This document shows, one piece after another, positions 6,977 to 14,434 of a DNA stretch of 14,497 bases. The stretch spans positions 1 to 14,497 of the forward strand of contig JALGUI010000052.1 in NCBI GenBank assembly GCA_029820915.1, written 5' to 3'. The notes under the pieces are model-generated. The model made no database searches. It worked only from the letters and a program-made list of their open reading frames with translations, and was not told the DNA's origin. Both the position numbers and the translations under genes were made by a program. Each line of letters starts with the position of its first letter. The stretch's first letter is position 1. The DNA comes from Candidatus Zipacnadia bacterium. GTDB taxonomy: Bacteria > Armatimonadota > Zipacnadia > Zipacnadales > UBA5352.

Positions 6977-7675
6977 CTACTGCGCGATGCCCTCGCGAGT
7001 CCACGTGTACTCGAAATCAGCCGCACTCCCGCCGTTGTTGGTCACCCGCAGCAGGAACTCATCGGCCCGCCACGTCTCGTCGATCTCCCACGTGAAGTCC
7101 TGCGAGCTTGAGCTCAACTCAATCGCCCCGGGTACGCGCAGGTCATCGTGCTCCACGTACACGCTCTCCTCGGCCTCCGGATCCACTGACTCCACCGTGC
7201 CGCTTCCCGACAGGCTCCGCCAGGCCAGCGGGTAGCACTGACGATCGACGCCGGCCGCGGCGTTGTCGATCGCCACCACATCCCCGCCGGCGTCCAGCTC
7301 GATGGTTCCCAGGTACACGCTGTCGCTGGGCCCGGTCCCCGAGAGTTGCGCAAAGACGCTGATCGTCCCGTCGGGCCCGCCGTCGGCCGTCGCCTGCACG
7401 AACACATGGTTCACTGCGTCGTCCGTCAGCCCGGTGATCGCCTGCGCCGAAGCGGTCTCGCACCAGCACACGCCGACCAGCCCCTGGCCGGGGCCCACCG
7501 TCTTGTCGGCCAGGATGCTCCAGCCCTCGTGCACACCCGCCGTCAACAGCCTGCGCAGCACCGATCCCAGCACACGGTCAACGGTGTCCGCCAGTCGGTT
7601 GTTGTGACTCGGCTGCACGAAGTCATCGACCGCGACCGCGGTGACGAACTGGTAGTTGTCTGTCACTCCCGGCAT
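6977..7675 (-). CDS. Probable phage tail-fibre or distal tail protein
   Basis: 232 residues from the ATG at 7675 (GGGGAG 7 nt upstream). The N-terminus, 'NYQFVTAVAVDDFVQPSHNN' followed by 'RLADTVDRVLGSVLRRLL', has the short beta segment plus helix arrangement common at the attachment end of tail-fibre and tail-tip proteins. The rest is rich in Gly, Ser, Thr and Asp and looks all-beta, ending in an immunoglobulin-like stretch ('FLLRVTNNGGSAADFEYTW'). There is no catalytic motif. Its position between the hub-like gene and the lysis genes fits a late structural protein. The stop is TAG. The assignment rests on composition and context, with no firm family. Confidence 0.65.
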   Translation of the reverse strand: MPGVTDNYQFVTAVAVDDFVQPSHNNRLADTVDRVLGSVLRRLLTAGVHEGWSILADKTVGPGQGLVGVCWCETASAQAITGLTDDAVNHVFVQATADGGPDGTISVFAQLSGTGPSDSVYLGTIELDAGGDVVAIDNAAAGVDRQCYPLAWRSLSGSGTVESVDPEAEESVYVEHDDLRVPGAIELSSSSQDFTWEIDETWRADEFLLRVTNNGGSAADFEYTWTREGIAQ

Positions 7676-7724
7676 GCTCGATCTCCCCTCGTCCGCCAAC
7701 TATCGCGCCGCGCAGCCGCGCCGC

Positions 7725-7940
7725 TCAGGCGTGGCCGTACCGCGACGCGCCGTACCTTGCGCGCCCGTACACTCCGTAGCTCACGTTCTCCCCGCTCGCC
7801 CAGTCGTACCGATTGCCCGCCGCGTGCCCCCGGGGTTCGAGCGCCCCCTGCGACGGCATTCTGTCCACGGTCACGCTTCCGCCCCTCTGCCCGGGTCGCA
7901 CGGTGCTCTCCACCAGCTCCCGCATCAGCGCCACGTCCAT
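7725..7940 (-). CDS. 71-residue protein with Tyr-Gly-Arg-rich C-terminus
   Basis: It starts at an ATG (7940) with GGAGG 8 nt upstream, 27 nt after the hub-like gene. The N-terminal third is helical ('MDVALMRELVESTVRPGQ'). The last ~20 residues (about 7728-7787) repeat Tyr-Gly separated by Arg, Ala and Ser ('YGVYGRARYGASRYGHA'). Similar low-complexity Tyr/Gly ends occur in disordered or adhesive segments, but no function can be named. The good ribosome binding site, tight spacing and lack of a competing frame support a real gene in the tail operon. Confidence 0.65.
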   Translation of the reverse strand: MDVALMRELVESTVRPGQRGGSVTVDRMPSQGALEPRGHAAGNRYDWASGENVSYGVYGRARYGASRYGHA

Positions 7941-7966
7941 CACACGCACCTCCAGTTCAGACTCCC

Positions 7967-10270
7967 TCACGCGGCGGGGCCCAGCCACCGTGCGCTGATG
8001 GCGGTGACTGCGGCGCGTGTGTCGTCGCGCCTGCGGTCCAGCCGGTGCCGCACCCCGGTGACCCGGTACTTCTGGTCGCTCGCCCCCACGTTCTCGCCGC
8101 CCTTCACCGCCACTACCTGACCGATCCTCACCTGGGGCATCAGTGGCGTCGCGATCTGGATGTGCTCCGGCCGTTGCGACAGCTCCGCGAGCAGCTCCTG
8201 GCACAGCCGGTTCACGGTGTCCTGTGAGGTATAGCTCTCCAGCGCCTCGACGTGCATCTTCCGCCAGCCCACGTACCGGTCGCTCGCCGGATCGTACAGG
8301 GACTCCGGGTCATACAGCACCGCCGCCACCGGCTGCCCGTTGTCGCCCAGTCCCGCCACCACCACATAGTTCGCGAAGTCGGCCGAAGACAGCGTCCGCC
8401 GCGGCCTCACCAACCGCAGCACCTCGCCCGGCGCCTGAGGGTCGCTGGCCACCGACCCGCGCGTGTACAGCTCCCAGTCCACGGCCGTCGGGCACGCGCC
8501 CGAGGCCCCACCGTCGTGCCGGGCTACATCCTCGGCCGTCCGCTTCGTCCGGCAGTGCCGGCACGCCTTGACGAAGGTCCCCGCCTCGTCGAAGAACAGC
8601 CCCGCGTTGTAGTCGAACCGCGCCACCTCCCGCAGGAACTCCAGCCACGGCCGGCCCGGCTCCGCGTGCCACAGCGGCCGCTCCGGCTGACCCGCGCTCA
8701 GCACCGTCCCCGTGTCCTCCAGGTCCTGTTCCGCCCGCGCCAGACCGCACCGGTCCAGCACCCAGTGGAACACCTCCGTGACCGCCCAGCCATCGAACAC
8801 CGGGCAGCGCCCGTCCGCCTTCTCGTCGCGCAGCCGCACCATCGGGTCGAGCAGCGCCACCTCAAGCGTGCTCTCGCCACCCGCTTCGATCGCCGGCGGC
8901 GGCTCCACGATGTAGCCCGACAGCACCTGGTGCGTCTCCGTCCCCGCGCCCGACATCGTCCATCCCACGCTCACGTTCGCGCGCCGGTGCTCCTCCAGGT
9001 CCGAGTGCTGTCCGACCTGGTTGTCCAGTTCCAGGTCGCACGCCGCCGTCTGCAGCCGCTCCGAGTGATCCACCTCAAGCGCCAGCACGTCCGCCGCGAT
9101 GTCCGCACACACCGGCTCGCCGTTGTCCATCACATCCGCGTACTGCCCGTGCTGCGCCGTGTACAGCTCCGGCGACACGCACGTCCGGAAGTCCACCGGT
9201 TCCCCCGTCTCCGGGTCGGTGCCCACGTCCTCCTGCTCGTACGTGTAGGCCGGTATGGTCGCCCGCCAGGCCCGCTGGGTCGCGGTCAGGTCGGTCCGTA
9301 CGTCGGTCGTGTCCACAGCCGTGACCTCGGCCAGCACGTTGTCATCGTTGTCCAGCACCGGGCGCCGCTGCAGTTGCAGTAGCACCTCGCCCAGACTCTC
9401 GCCGGTCTCGTAGCCGAAGTCGATGCCCGCGCTGTCGATCTCCGCCGTCGCCATCTTGGTCGCGAACATCGAGAACATCCACTGACCGCCCACGTGGCTG
9501 AGACGTAGCCTGCCGCCCGGAATGCGCAGCCGCGTGCCTGGCTGCTCGTAGACCCAGATGTCGTCCGCGAATCCGTCCGTGGACATCACGATGCGGTCGC
9601 GCAGACACGCCACCCACAACAGCAATCGCTGCCCCGACGCGAAGCCCTCGAGCGTCGGAACTCTCACCGACCGCTCGGTCTCGCACACCCGCTCCCAGCC
9701 GTCCTCGCCGTTGTACATCAGGAACAGGCTGCCCGCGTACGGCAGCACCAGCGCCCAGTTCTCACGGCCTGCAATGCCGAAGTGGATCTCCGTGCGCGGT
9801 GGCCACGCCGTCCAGTCGTGCTCCGGCGCCGGTTCCGCGCGATACAGCGAGACGCAGAACACCGGGTTGTGCGGCAGGTCGAAGCGGCTCTCGATCGACG
9901 TCATCTGGTCCGGCGCGCCGTCCGCCTGATACAGCTTGACCTCGTTCGGCAGGCCGAGGCCCTTGAGCGCCTGCCACGTCCCGGCGATCGGCGCGAAGTG
10001 CCCCAGCCCGATCGACTGCGTGTGATCCAGGAACGGCCGCGCGATGACCGTGTTCAGCTCGCCGCGAGCCACCACCATCGCGGCGCTGTGCCGCGCCCAC
10101 GCGCCGACTGCCGGATCCCCCTGCCAGTCCACGTAGTTGCTTCGCGCCCGCCCCGTGGCGAGCAGATCCGCGACCAGGTCCGCGCGGGCAAAGCCGTCGT
10201 ACCTGATCTGATAGCGCTGGCCGGCCTCCAGCAGCTCGACCGCCGCCACCGGTGCCACTCGTGTCGCCAT
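7967..10270 (-). CDS. Phage tail hub-like protein with N-terminal LamG-like domain
   Basis: 767 residues from the ATG at 10270 (GAGGGG 7 nt upstream). Residues about 125-285 look like a concanavalin/LamG-type beta-sandwich ('EIHFGIAGRENWALVLPY', 'GQRLLLWVACLRDRIVMS'). The C-terminal half has features of tail hub (gp27/gpD-like) proteins: 'LALEVDHSERLQTAACDLEL', a 'WLEFLREVARFDYNAGLFFD' segment typical of the hub insertion domain, and a final 'PQVRIGQVVAVKGG...KYRVTGVRH...AISARW' barrel. A 'CRHC' pair near residue 570 with a Cys about 20 residues on could bind metal. The likely role is the tail-tip hub with a glycan- or receptor-binding front domain. The tail nature is an inference from pattern, not a database match. 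It ends just before a small gene. Confidence 0.7.
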   Translation of the reverse strand: MATRVAPVAAVELLEAGQRYQIRYDGFARADLVADLLATGRARSNYVDWQGDPAVGAWARHSAAMVVARGELNTVIARPFLDHTQSIGLGHFAPIAGTWQALKGLGLPNEVKLYQADGAPDQMTSIESRFDLPHNPVFCVSLYRAEPAPEHDWTAWPPRTEIHFGIAGRENWALVLPYAGSLFLMYNGEDGWERVCETERSVRVPTLEGFASGQRLLLWVACLRDRIVMSTDGFADDIWVYEQPGTRLRIPGGRLRLSHVGGQWMFSMFATKMATAEIDSAGIDFGYETGESLGEVLLQLQRRPVLDNDDNVLAEVTAVDTTDVRTDLTATQRAWRATIPAYTYEQEDVGTDPETGEPVDFRTCVSPELYTAQHGQYADVMDNGEPVCADIAADVLALEVDHSERLQTAACDLELDNQVGQHSDLEEHRRANVSVGWTMSGAGTETHQVLSGYIVEPPPAIEAGGESTLEVALLDPMVRLRDEKADGRCPVFDGWAVTEVFHWVLDRCGLARAEQDLEDTGTVLSAGQPERPLWHAEPGRPWLEFLREVARFDYNAGLFFDEAGTFVKACRHCRTKRTAEDVARHDGGASGACPTAVDWELYTRGSVASDPQAPGEVLRLVRPRRTLSSADFANYVVVAGLGDNGQPVAAVLYDPESLYDPASDRYVGWRKMHVEALESYTSQDTVNRLCQELLAELSQRPEHIQIATPLMPQVRIGQVVAVKGGENVGASDQKYRVTGVRHRLDRRRDDTRAAVTAISARWLGPAA

Positions 10271-10288
10271 CCTGACACCCCTCAATGC

Positions 10289-10330
10289 GGGCGGCGGGCC
10301 GCCAACCGTCCCCGATCGGGCCCGCCGCCC
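10289..10330 (-). repeat. Large intergenic hairpin before the hub-like gene
   Basis: A 12-bp perfect GC-only inverted repeat (arms 10289-10300 and 10319-10330; GGGCGGCGGGCC and its complement) with an 18-nt loop that holds a small CGATCG palindrome. It starts about 24 nt after the Asp-box gene stop and ends just before the hub Shine-Dalgarno. No T-run follows. It may attenuate or process the late transcript at this junction. Confidence 0.6.
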
Positions 10331-10354
10331 AGTGGCTCTCGCCCCTGTCGCTCA

Positions 10355-10666
10355 CTACGAGACCGGCTCTTCCTGCTCCCAGCTCCCCCCGTCGTCGTAC
10401 GACACGTACACGTCGATGTCCGGGAAGTTCGGCACGCCCACGACCAGCGCGCGTCCCTGCGTCCCCATCTTCACGAACGCCACACGCTGTTCGTCCGAGG
10501 GCAGCGCCACCAGCTTCTCCTCGCTGCCGTCGCCGAAGCGTAGCCAGCTCTGACCCTTGTCCGCGCTCCGCCGCAGGTACTGCCCACCGGCCCGATAGCC
10601 GATCACGTACAGCAATCCGTTGAACTCGAATGCCATCGCGTGCGACAGGCCGCCAATCGTCGCCAC
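10355..10666 (-). CDS. Asp-box (BNR) beta-propeller fragment
   Basis: 103 residues from a GTG at 10666. It contains two perfect Asp-box motifs SxDxGxxW, 'SADKGQSW' and 'SYDDGGSW', each after a strand pair ('NGLLYVIGYRAGG' and 'RALVVGVPNFPDIDVYV'), as in sialidase-type and photosystem-assembly-type propellers. A propeller needs about 5-8 blades and this ORF has only two or so, so it cannot fold alone as a normal propeller. The codon just before the GTG is an in-frame TAG (10667-10669), and propeller coding continues beyond it (see next feature). No good ribosome binding site precedes the GTG. Translation stops at TAG (10355-10357), followed at once by TGA. It is either the tail of a broken gene or made by readthrough. 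Confidence 0.65.
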   Translation of the reverse strand: MATIGGLSHAMAFEFNGLLYVIGYRAGGQYLRRSADKGQSWLRFGDGSEEKLVALPSDEQRVAFVKMGTQGRALVVGVPNFPDIDVYVSYDDGGSWEQEEPVS

Positions 10667-10789
10667 CTACCGCACCTCCTCCCACGTCCGGCCGTCGTCC
10701 AGCGACCGCAGCACCTGCAGCCGGCCGCCCGCCCGGCTGCACACCACGACGAGCTGTCCGCGCTCATCCTTGCCCGCCCACGGCTCCTC
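10667..10789 (-). pseudogene. Upstream Asp-box coding remnant, cut off by in-frame TAG and frameshifted from the preceding gene
   Basis: In the same frame as the 10355-10666 fragment, 40 codons (10670-10789) stay open between a TGA (10790-10792) and the TAG (10667-10669). They encode a blade with a perfect Asp box: 'GQLVVVCSRAGGRLQVLR' then 'SLDDGRTWEEVR'. There is no ATG and no ribosome-bound start; two GTG codons at 10742-10747 are the only candidates. The 5' part overlaps the last 26 nt of the 1006-codon gene, which is in another frame. The protein-like sequence on both sides of both breaks indicates that a longer propeller was once one reading frame. Confidence 0.65.
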
Positions 10790-13784
10790 TCATGAGGATG
10801 TCCCCGCCGTTCGCCCAGAACAGGAACACCTGGCCCACTGCGTCGTCCAGCAGATGCGGCCCGCCCCACGCCCCCACCATCTGCACCGCCACCGGCGTTG
10901 CCGTCTCCGCGTCCACCGGCACGCCATCCGGCGACGCCAGCCAGGGAACGTCGTTCACGATCGCGAACTCGCACCCCGGCGCGCTCTGAGGCTCGATCAG
11001 CCGCACATCCGCCACGCCCACGTAGAGCCCGACCTTCCGGTACGGACTCCCCACGCTCTCCGCCGGCAGCTTGTCCCCCTCGACCACCGGCACGACGTCG
11101 CCGAACTCGTCGTCCTGGCTCGGCCCCGACGTCCCGGCCTGCACCGTCACCGTCCGCGTCTCGATCTCATCGTCACACCTGACACAGTCGATCTCCACCG
11201 TGTATGTCAGCGGTGCCACGTGCCCGTACGGGAACGCCAGCTTCAGCGCCGTCACCCCCAGCTCCCTGTCGATCTCCGGCAGCGCCTCGAAGTACTCGAC
11301 CCCGTGCCCGGGCACGTACGGCTCCTGCAGGTCGCCATCGAACTTCCCGAACCCCGCGCCGTCGCCGACCTCATCCACGTGCTTCGCCACCCACCGCGGC
11401 GCGTTCGTCGGCTGCCCCGGCCCGCTCTGCGTGATGAAGTCGTCGGTCTCGTCGTAGAGGTCCGGACGCCAGTGATACCCAATCCGCCGCGACCAGTTCC
11501 CCTCGCGCTCCGACAACCGCACCAGCCGCATCGCGTACCGTCCGTTGCCGAGCGCGGCCAGCGTCGGCGTCTCGAAGTAGCCCCGGCAGTCCATGGCGTC
11601 GCCTCGCGCGAACGCATCGGCGCACTGCATGCAGAAGCCCCGCAGGTACGCCCCGCTCGGGTCACGATACGCCGGTCCACCGCAGTACGGGCACACCACG
11701 TCGCCCACGCCCGCTCGCGCCTGCCCCCCGCCCAGAGCACGCGCCTCCACGAACCACGCGTGCTCCCCGAACTCCAGCCCCACGCGCGCCGACTCGGGCA
11801 GGTTCCCGGTCACGGGCTCCGCCTCGCCCGCCAGCACGTTGCCGTGGACCTTCCCGCCCATCAGCAGCTTCTGCTCGGGGTAGTAGCCCGCGGCCCGGTA
11901 CTCGCCCGCCCCACTCCCGGTGTCGTCGAACGGCTGCCCGCGCAGCTCGAAGTCGGCGACCTTCACCACCCCATCCACCAGGATGTCGTACAGGTGCGTC
12001 TGCGGCCCCCATTCGACCAGTTCCTCGATGTCCGCCACGTACTCGAACTTGGGAAGCGTCTCCGTGGTCACCCAGCCCCCGTAGGCCGTCTCCTCGGTTC
12101 CGTATGTCTCCAGCGTCTCCGCCTCGCGCACTACCACGCTCCCCGGGCAGTACTGGAAGTTCTTGTGCCCCCGCAGCGGCCGGCGCCACGCCTCCGGCTT
12201 GTACTGCTCGTACGCCGCCGCGTACACGCGTGCCCCCAGCACCACGTCCGAGTACGGCATGCCCAGCACCGGCATCGATCCCCACTCCGCGTCGTGGATC
12301 GCCGGCTGGCCGCCCAGCCCTTGCGGCGGGACGTCCGCCTCCCAGTACCCGTCCCCATTCGTCGTCGCGATCGTCCCGATGATCTCGTAGTTCTCCGTGT
12401 CGATGACCACGATGTCGATCCCCGCCGCCGGCACGCCCATCCGCTCGTACACCCGTCCGCAGATGAAGTCCGGCTCCGTGTAGTGCTCCATCGGCGGCAG
12501 CGTCACGCTCGTCGTCTGGCCGCGCCTCACGTCCGCGATCACCCGAGGGCAGCCGTAGCTCTGATCCCACGTCCCCCACGCCGTCAGCCGGAACGCCACG
12601 ATGCTGTGCTCGACCTCCGGCAGCCCGTTGATCGTCACCGTCCCTCCGGCCGGGATCGTGTGCTCCTCGCCGGGATCGTCCAGCGTCCCCACGCGAATCA
12701 CGACCCCCGGCTCGCCGCTGATCTCGAGCCGCCCGCTCAGGATGTCCAGCACCGCCTCCTGGCCTTCGACCACCGCGACCTTGCGTCCCTGATACGCGCA
12801 GTACACCGCGGTGACATGCCTCGCCAGGCCCCGTGCCGCCGTTTCCCCGCTGTCATCGCGCAGGTCCCCGGCTCGCTGGTACAGCGCGCCGTGCCCCTTT
12901 GGCGCAAGCAGCTCCCATCGACCATCGACGCCAGTCATGATCGGCGCATGGACGTTGGCGCCTTCCACCCACGTCTCGAGCTGCGAGTCCCACACCAGCT
13001 CGTTGAACTCCAGGCTGTCCCAGCACACCACGCGCCCGTCCTCGATGCTGTCCAGCTCCAGCTCCAGGCTCACGTTCGCGTCCGCCACCGACTCCCCGTC
13101 CTGCAGAATCCGCCCCTTCAGCCGATAGCCCATCGTGACGTGCTCGGTCAGCGGCGCCTCGCTGAACGCCGCGGGCTGGATCCGTCTCCCCCACCACGGG
13201 TCGTCCACCATCACCGCGTATCGCCCGCTCGGCTCTTCCAGGTCCTCCCCCGGCACCATCTCCAGCAGGTACACATCGACGCCGTTCAGAGCCACGTCCG
13301 GGTCGCGCGCCTTGTAGGCATGTACCGTCACGGCGCCGCCCGGCGTGTCGAACGCCGCCGTCCCCGCTATCGTCTGCGTGCGCGCCACGGTCACGCCGCG
13401 CTCGCCGCCCAACTCCACGATCTCACGCCGCCAGCTCGTGTCCTCATCGGTCAGCAGATCCGCCAGGACCTGCGCCAGGTCGTCCACCTCCGGCCATTCC
13501 CGCACCGGCTCCGCGTGCAGACGCGCCAGCAGATACGCCACCAGGCCGACCGTGCCCCGCTTGTAGTAGTTCTCCGACGCCGTGCGCTGTTCGTCGTCAT
13601 AGTCCAGCGCGTTCGTACTGTCGCCCCGATCCAGGAACCCCGCCACCATGACGATATGCCGGCACAGGAGCGCCTTCGTCGCCCGTCCGGCCACCGTATC
13701 GTCCTCGGCTGCCGCTTCCCTCTCCTGGATTCTGGTCACGCAGTCGATCAGTTGGTCTCCCAGCCCCGGGTTCACCAGTGACAT
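10764..13784 (-). CDS. Large multidomain phage tail-associated protein with Ig/carboxypeptidase-regulatory-like domains and zinc-ribbon cysteines
   Basis: 1006 residues, ATG with GAGG 6 nt upstream. Residues about 1-130 are alpha-helical; about 130-300 and 355-490 are beta-rich modules. Two resemble carboxypeptidase-regulatory-like (CNA-B/transthyretin-like) units: 'GYRLKGRILQDGESVADANV' near 219-238 and 'GRVYERMGVPAAGIDIVVID', followed by 'TTNGDGYWEADVPPQG'. Cys pairs C698-x2-C701 and C718-x2-C721 form a likely zinc ribbon; a further CxxC is at 867-870. The end (about 975-999, 'GQVFLFWANGGDILMR') looks like the strands of an Asp-box propeller blade but loses its Asp box and stops at TGA after 'GAVGGQG'. 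I recognise no whole-length family. A tail or appendage role is inferred from neighbours and domain type. Its true C-terminus may have been the propeller now broken downstream. Confidence 0.75.
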   Translation of the reverse strand: MSLVNPGLGDQLIDCVTRIQEREAAAEDDTVAGRATKALLCRHIVMVAGFLDRGDSTNALDYDDEQRTASENYYKRGTVGLVAYLLARLHAEPVREWPEVDDLAQVLADLLTDEDTSWRREIVELGGERGVTVARTQTIAGTAAFDTPGGAVTVHAYKARDPDVALNGVDVYLLEMVPGEDLEEPSGRYAVMVDDPWWGRRIQPAAFSEAPLTEHVTMGYRLKGRILQDGESVADANVSLELELDSIEDGRVVCWDSLEFNELVWDSQLETWVEGANVHAPIMTGVDGRWELLAPKGHGALYQRAGDLRDDSGETAARGLARHVTAVYCAYQGRKVAVVEGQEAVLDILSGRLEISGEPGVVIRVGTLDDPGEEHTIPAGGTVTINGLPEVEHSIVAFRLTAWGTWDQSYGCPRVIADVRRGQTTSVTLPPMEHYTEPDFICGRVYERMGVPAAGIDIVVIDTENYEIIGTIATTNGDGYWEADVPPQGLGGQPAIHDAEWGSMPVLGMPYSDVVLGARVYAAAYEQYKPEAWRRPLRGHKNFQYCPGSVVVREAETLETYGTEETAYGGWVTTETLPKFEYVADIEELVEWGPQTHLYDILVDGVVKVADFELRGQPFDDTGSGAGEYRAAGYYPEQKLLMGGKVHGNVLAGEAEPVTGNLPESARVGLEFGEHAWFVEARALGGGQARAGVGDVVCPYCGGPAYRDPSGAYLRGFCMQCADAFARGDAMDCRGYFETPTLAALGNGRYAMRLVRLSEREGNWSRRIGYHWRPDLYDETDDFITQSGPGQPTNAPRWVAKHVDEVGDGAGFGKFDGDLQEPYVPGHGVEYFEALPEIDRELGVTALKLAFPYGHVAPLTYTVEIDCVRCDDEIETRTVTVQAGTSGPSQDDEFGDVVPVVEGDKLPAESVGSPYRKVGLYVGVADVRLIEPQSAPGCEFAIVNDVPWLASPDGVPVDAETATPVAVQMVGAWGGPHLLDDAVGQVFLFWANGGDILMRGAVGGQG

Positions 13785-13817
13785 CCTGACCCTCGCTCTC
13801 CGTCGTCTCGCCGCGCG

Positions 13818-14417
13818 CTATCGGTACAGGTCGATCCGCAGCCGCCTCTCGGCCTTCTCCTGTGCTCGCTCTGACCGGTCCTCTGACCGTCCCGGGCCGT
13901 GTCGCGACGCGAGCCCGTCGGCGGCCGTCGGTCCGGTCGAAGCGCCTCGCTCGGGTCCCGCCCCCGGTGCCTCGAGGGCCCGCCCATCATGTCGTCCGGT
14001 CTCCGTCGCCATTCCGAGACGCGCACTGACCATGCCCGACGTCACCGACGCCTCTGCCGATGCCGGAACCGATCCGCGTGTGAGTCTCGCCGCCCACATC
14101 CCTGGGGCCTCGCCGCCTGCCCGCGCCGACGCTGTCTCAGCGCTGCCCGCGACGTCCGCGGCCACCACCCCGCGACCAATGGGCTCCGGTGCGGCAGTAG
14201 TCGCTCGCGTTGCGTCGCCCGCCACTACCTGCTCGGCGGCCTCTGCGCCGTTCTCCGCCGCCGTCGGCGAGAGTGTGGCCCGCCCCCCTGCCACGACGCC
14301 CTCGCCCCCCGGCGCAACGGCATTCACCAGCCACGCCGGGCGCGCGGCCACAACCCGTCTCGGCCACGCCCCCGGCGCCTCAGCTCGCGCCACCTTCGCT
14401 TCCCTGTTGTCTGCCAC
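13818..14417 (-). CDS. Ala/Gly-rich low-complexity protein, function unknown
   Basis: 199 residues from a GTG at 14417, with GAGG 9 nt upstream and only 17 nt from the preceding stop. The sequence is dominated by Ala, Gly, Arg and Pro, with recurring 'APG' units ('EAPGAW', 'EAPGMWAARL', 'EAPGAG'), and ends in a charged helix and 'RRLRIDLYR'. It has no membrane segment or catalytic motif and is probably largely disordered. An ATG 5 nt upstream in another frame stops after 14 codons, so GTG is the better start. The stop is TAG. It lies between tail-type genes in the same operon. It could be an assembly or linker protein; a non-coding interpretation is less likely given the ribosome binding site and the spacing to its neighbours. 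Confidence 0.55.
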   Translation of the reverse strand: MADNREAKVARAEAPGAWPRRVVAARPAWLVNAVAPGGEGVVAGGRATLSPTAAENGAEAAEQVVAGDATRATTAAPEPIGRGVVAADVAGSAETASARAGGEAPGMWAARLTRGSVPASAEASVTSGMVSARLGMATETGRHDGRALEAPGAGPERGASTGPTAADGLASRHGPGRSEDRSERAQEKAERRLRIDLYR

Positions 14418-14434
14418 CGGCCATCACCTCGACC

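Noticed and set aside
8252..9382. Plus-strand open frame opposite the hub-like gene
   Set aside because: Arg/His-rich antisense shadow with no start signal; the minus strand carries the coherent protein.
10603..10767. Minus-strand ORF starting at an ATG that overlaps the stop of the 1006-codon gene (ATGA)
   Set aside because: The ATGA overlap looks like translational coupling, but the product is Arg/Cys/Trp-rich nonsense, while the neighbouring frame encodes perfect Asp boxes. It could still be translated by accident.
10620..13781. Plus-strand open frame of about 1053 codons opposite the large tail-associated gene
   Set aside because: Its composition (Arg/His/Val/Leu repeats) is typical of an antisense shadow; the minus-strand frame has recognisable domains, cysteine pairs and a ribosome binding site.
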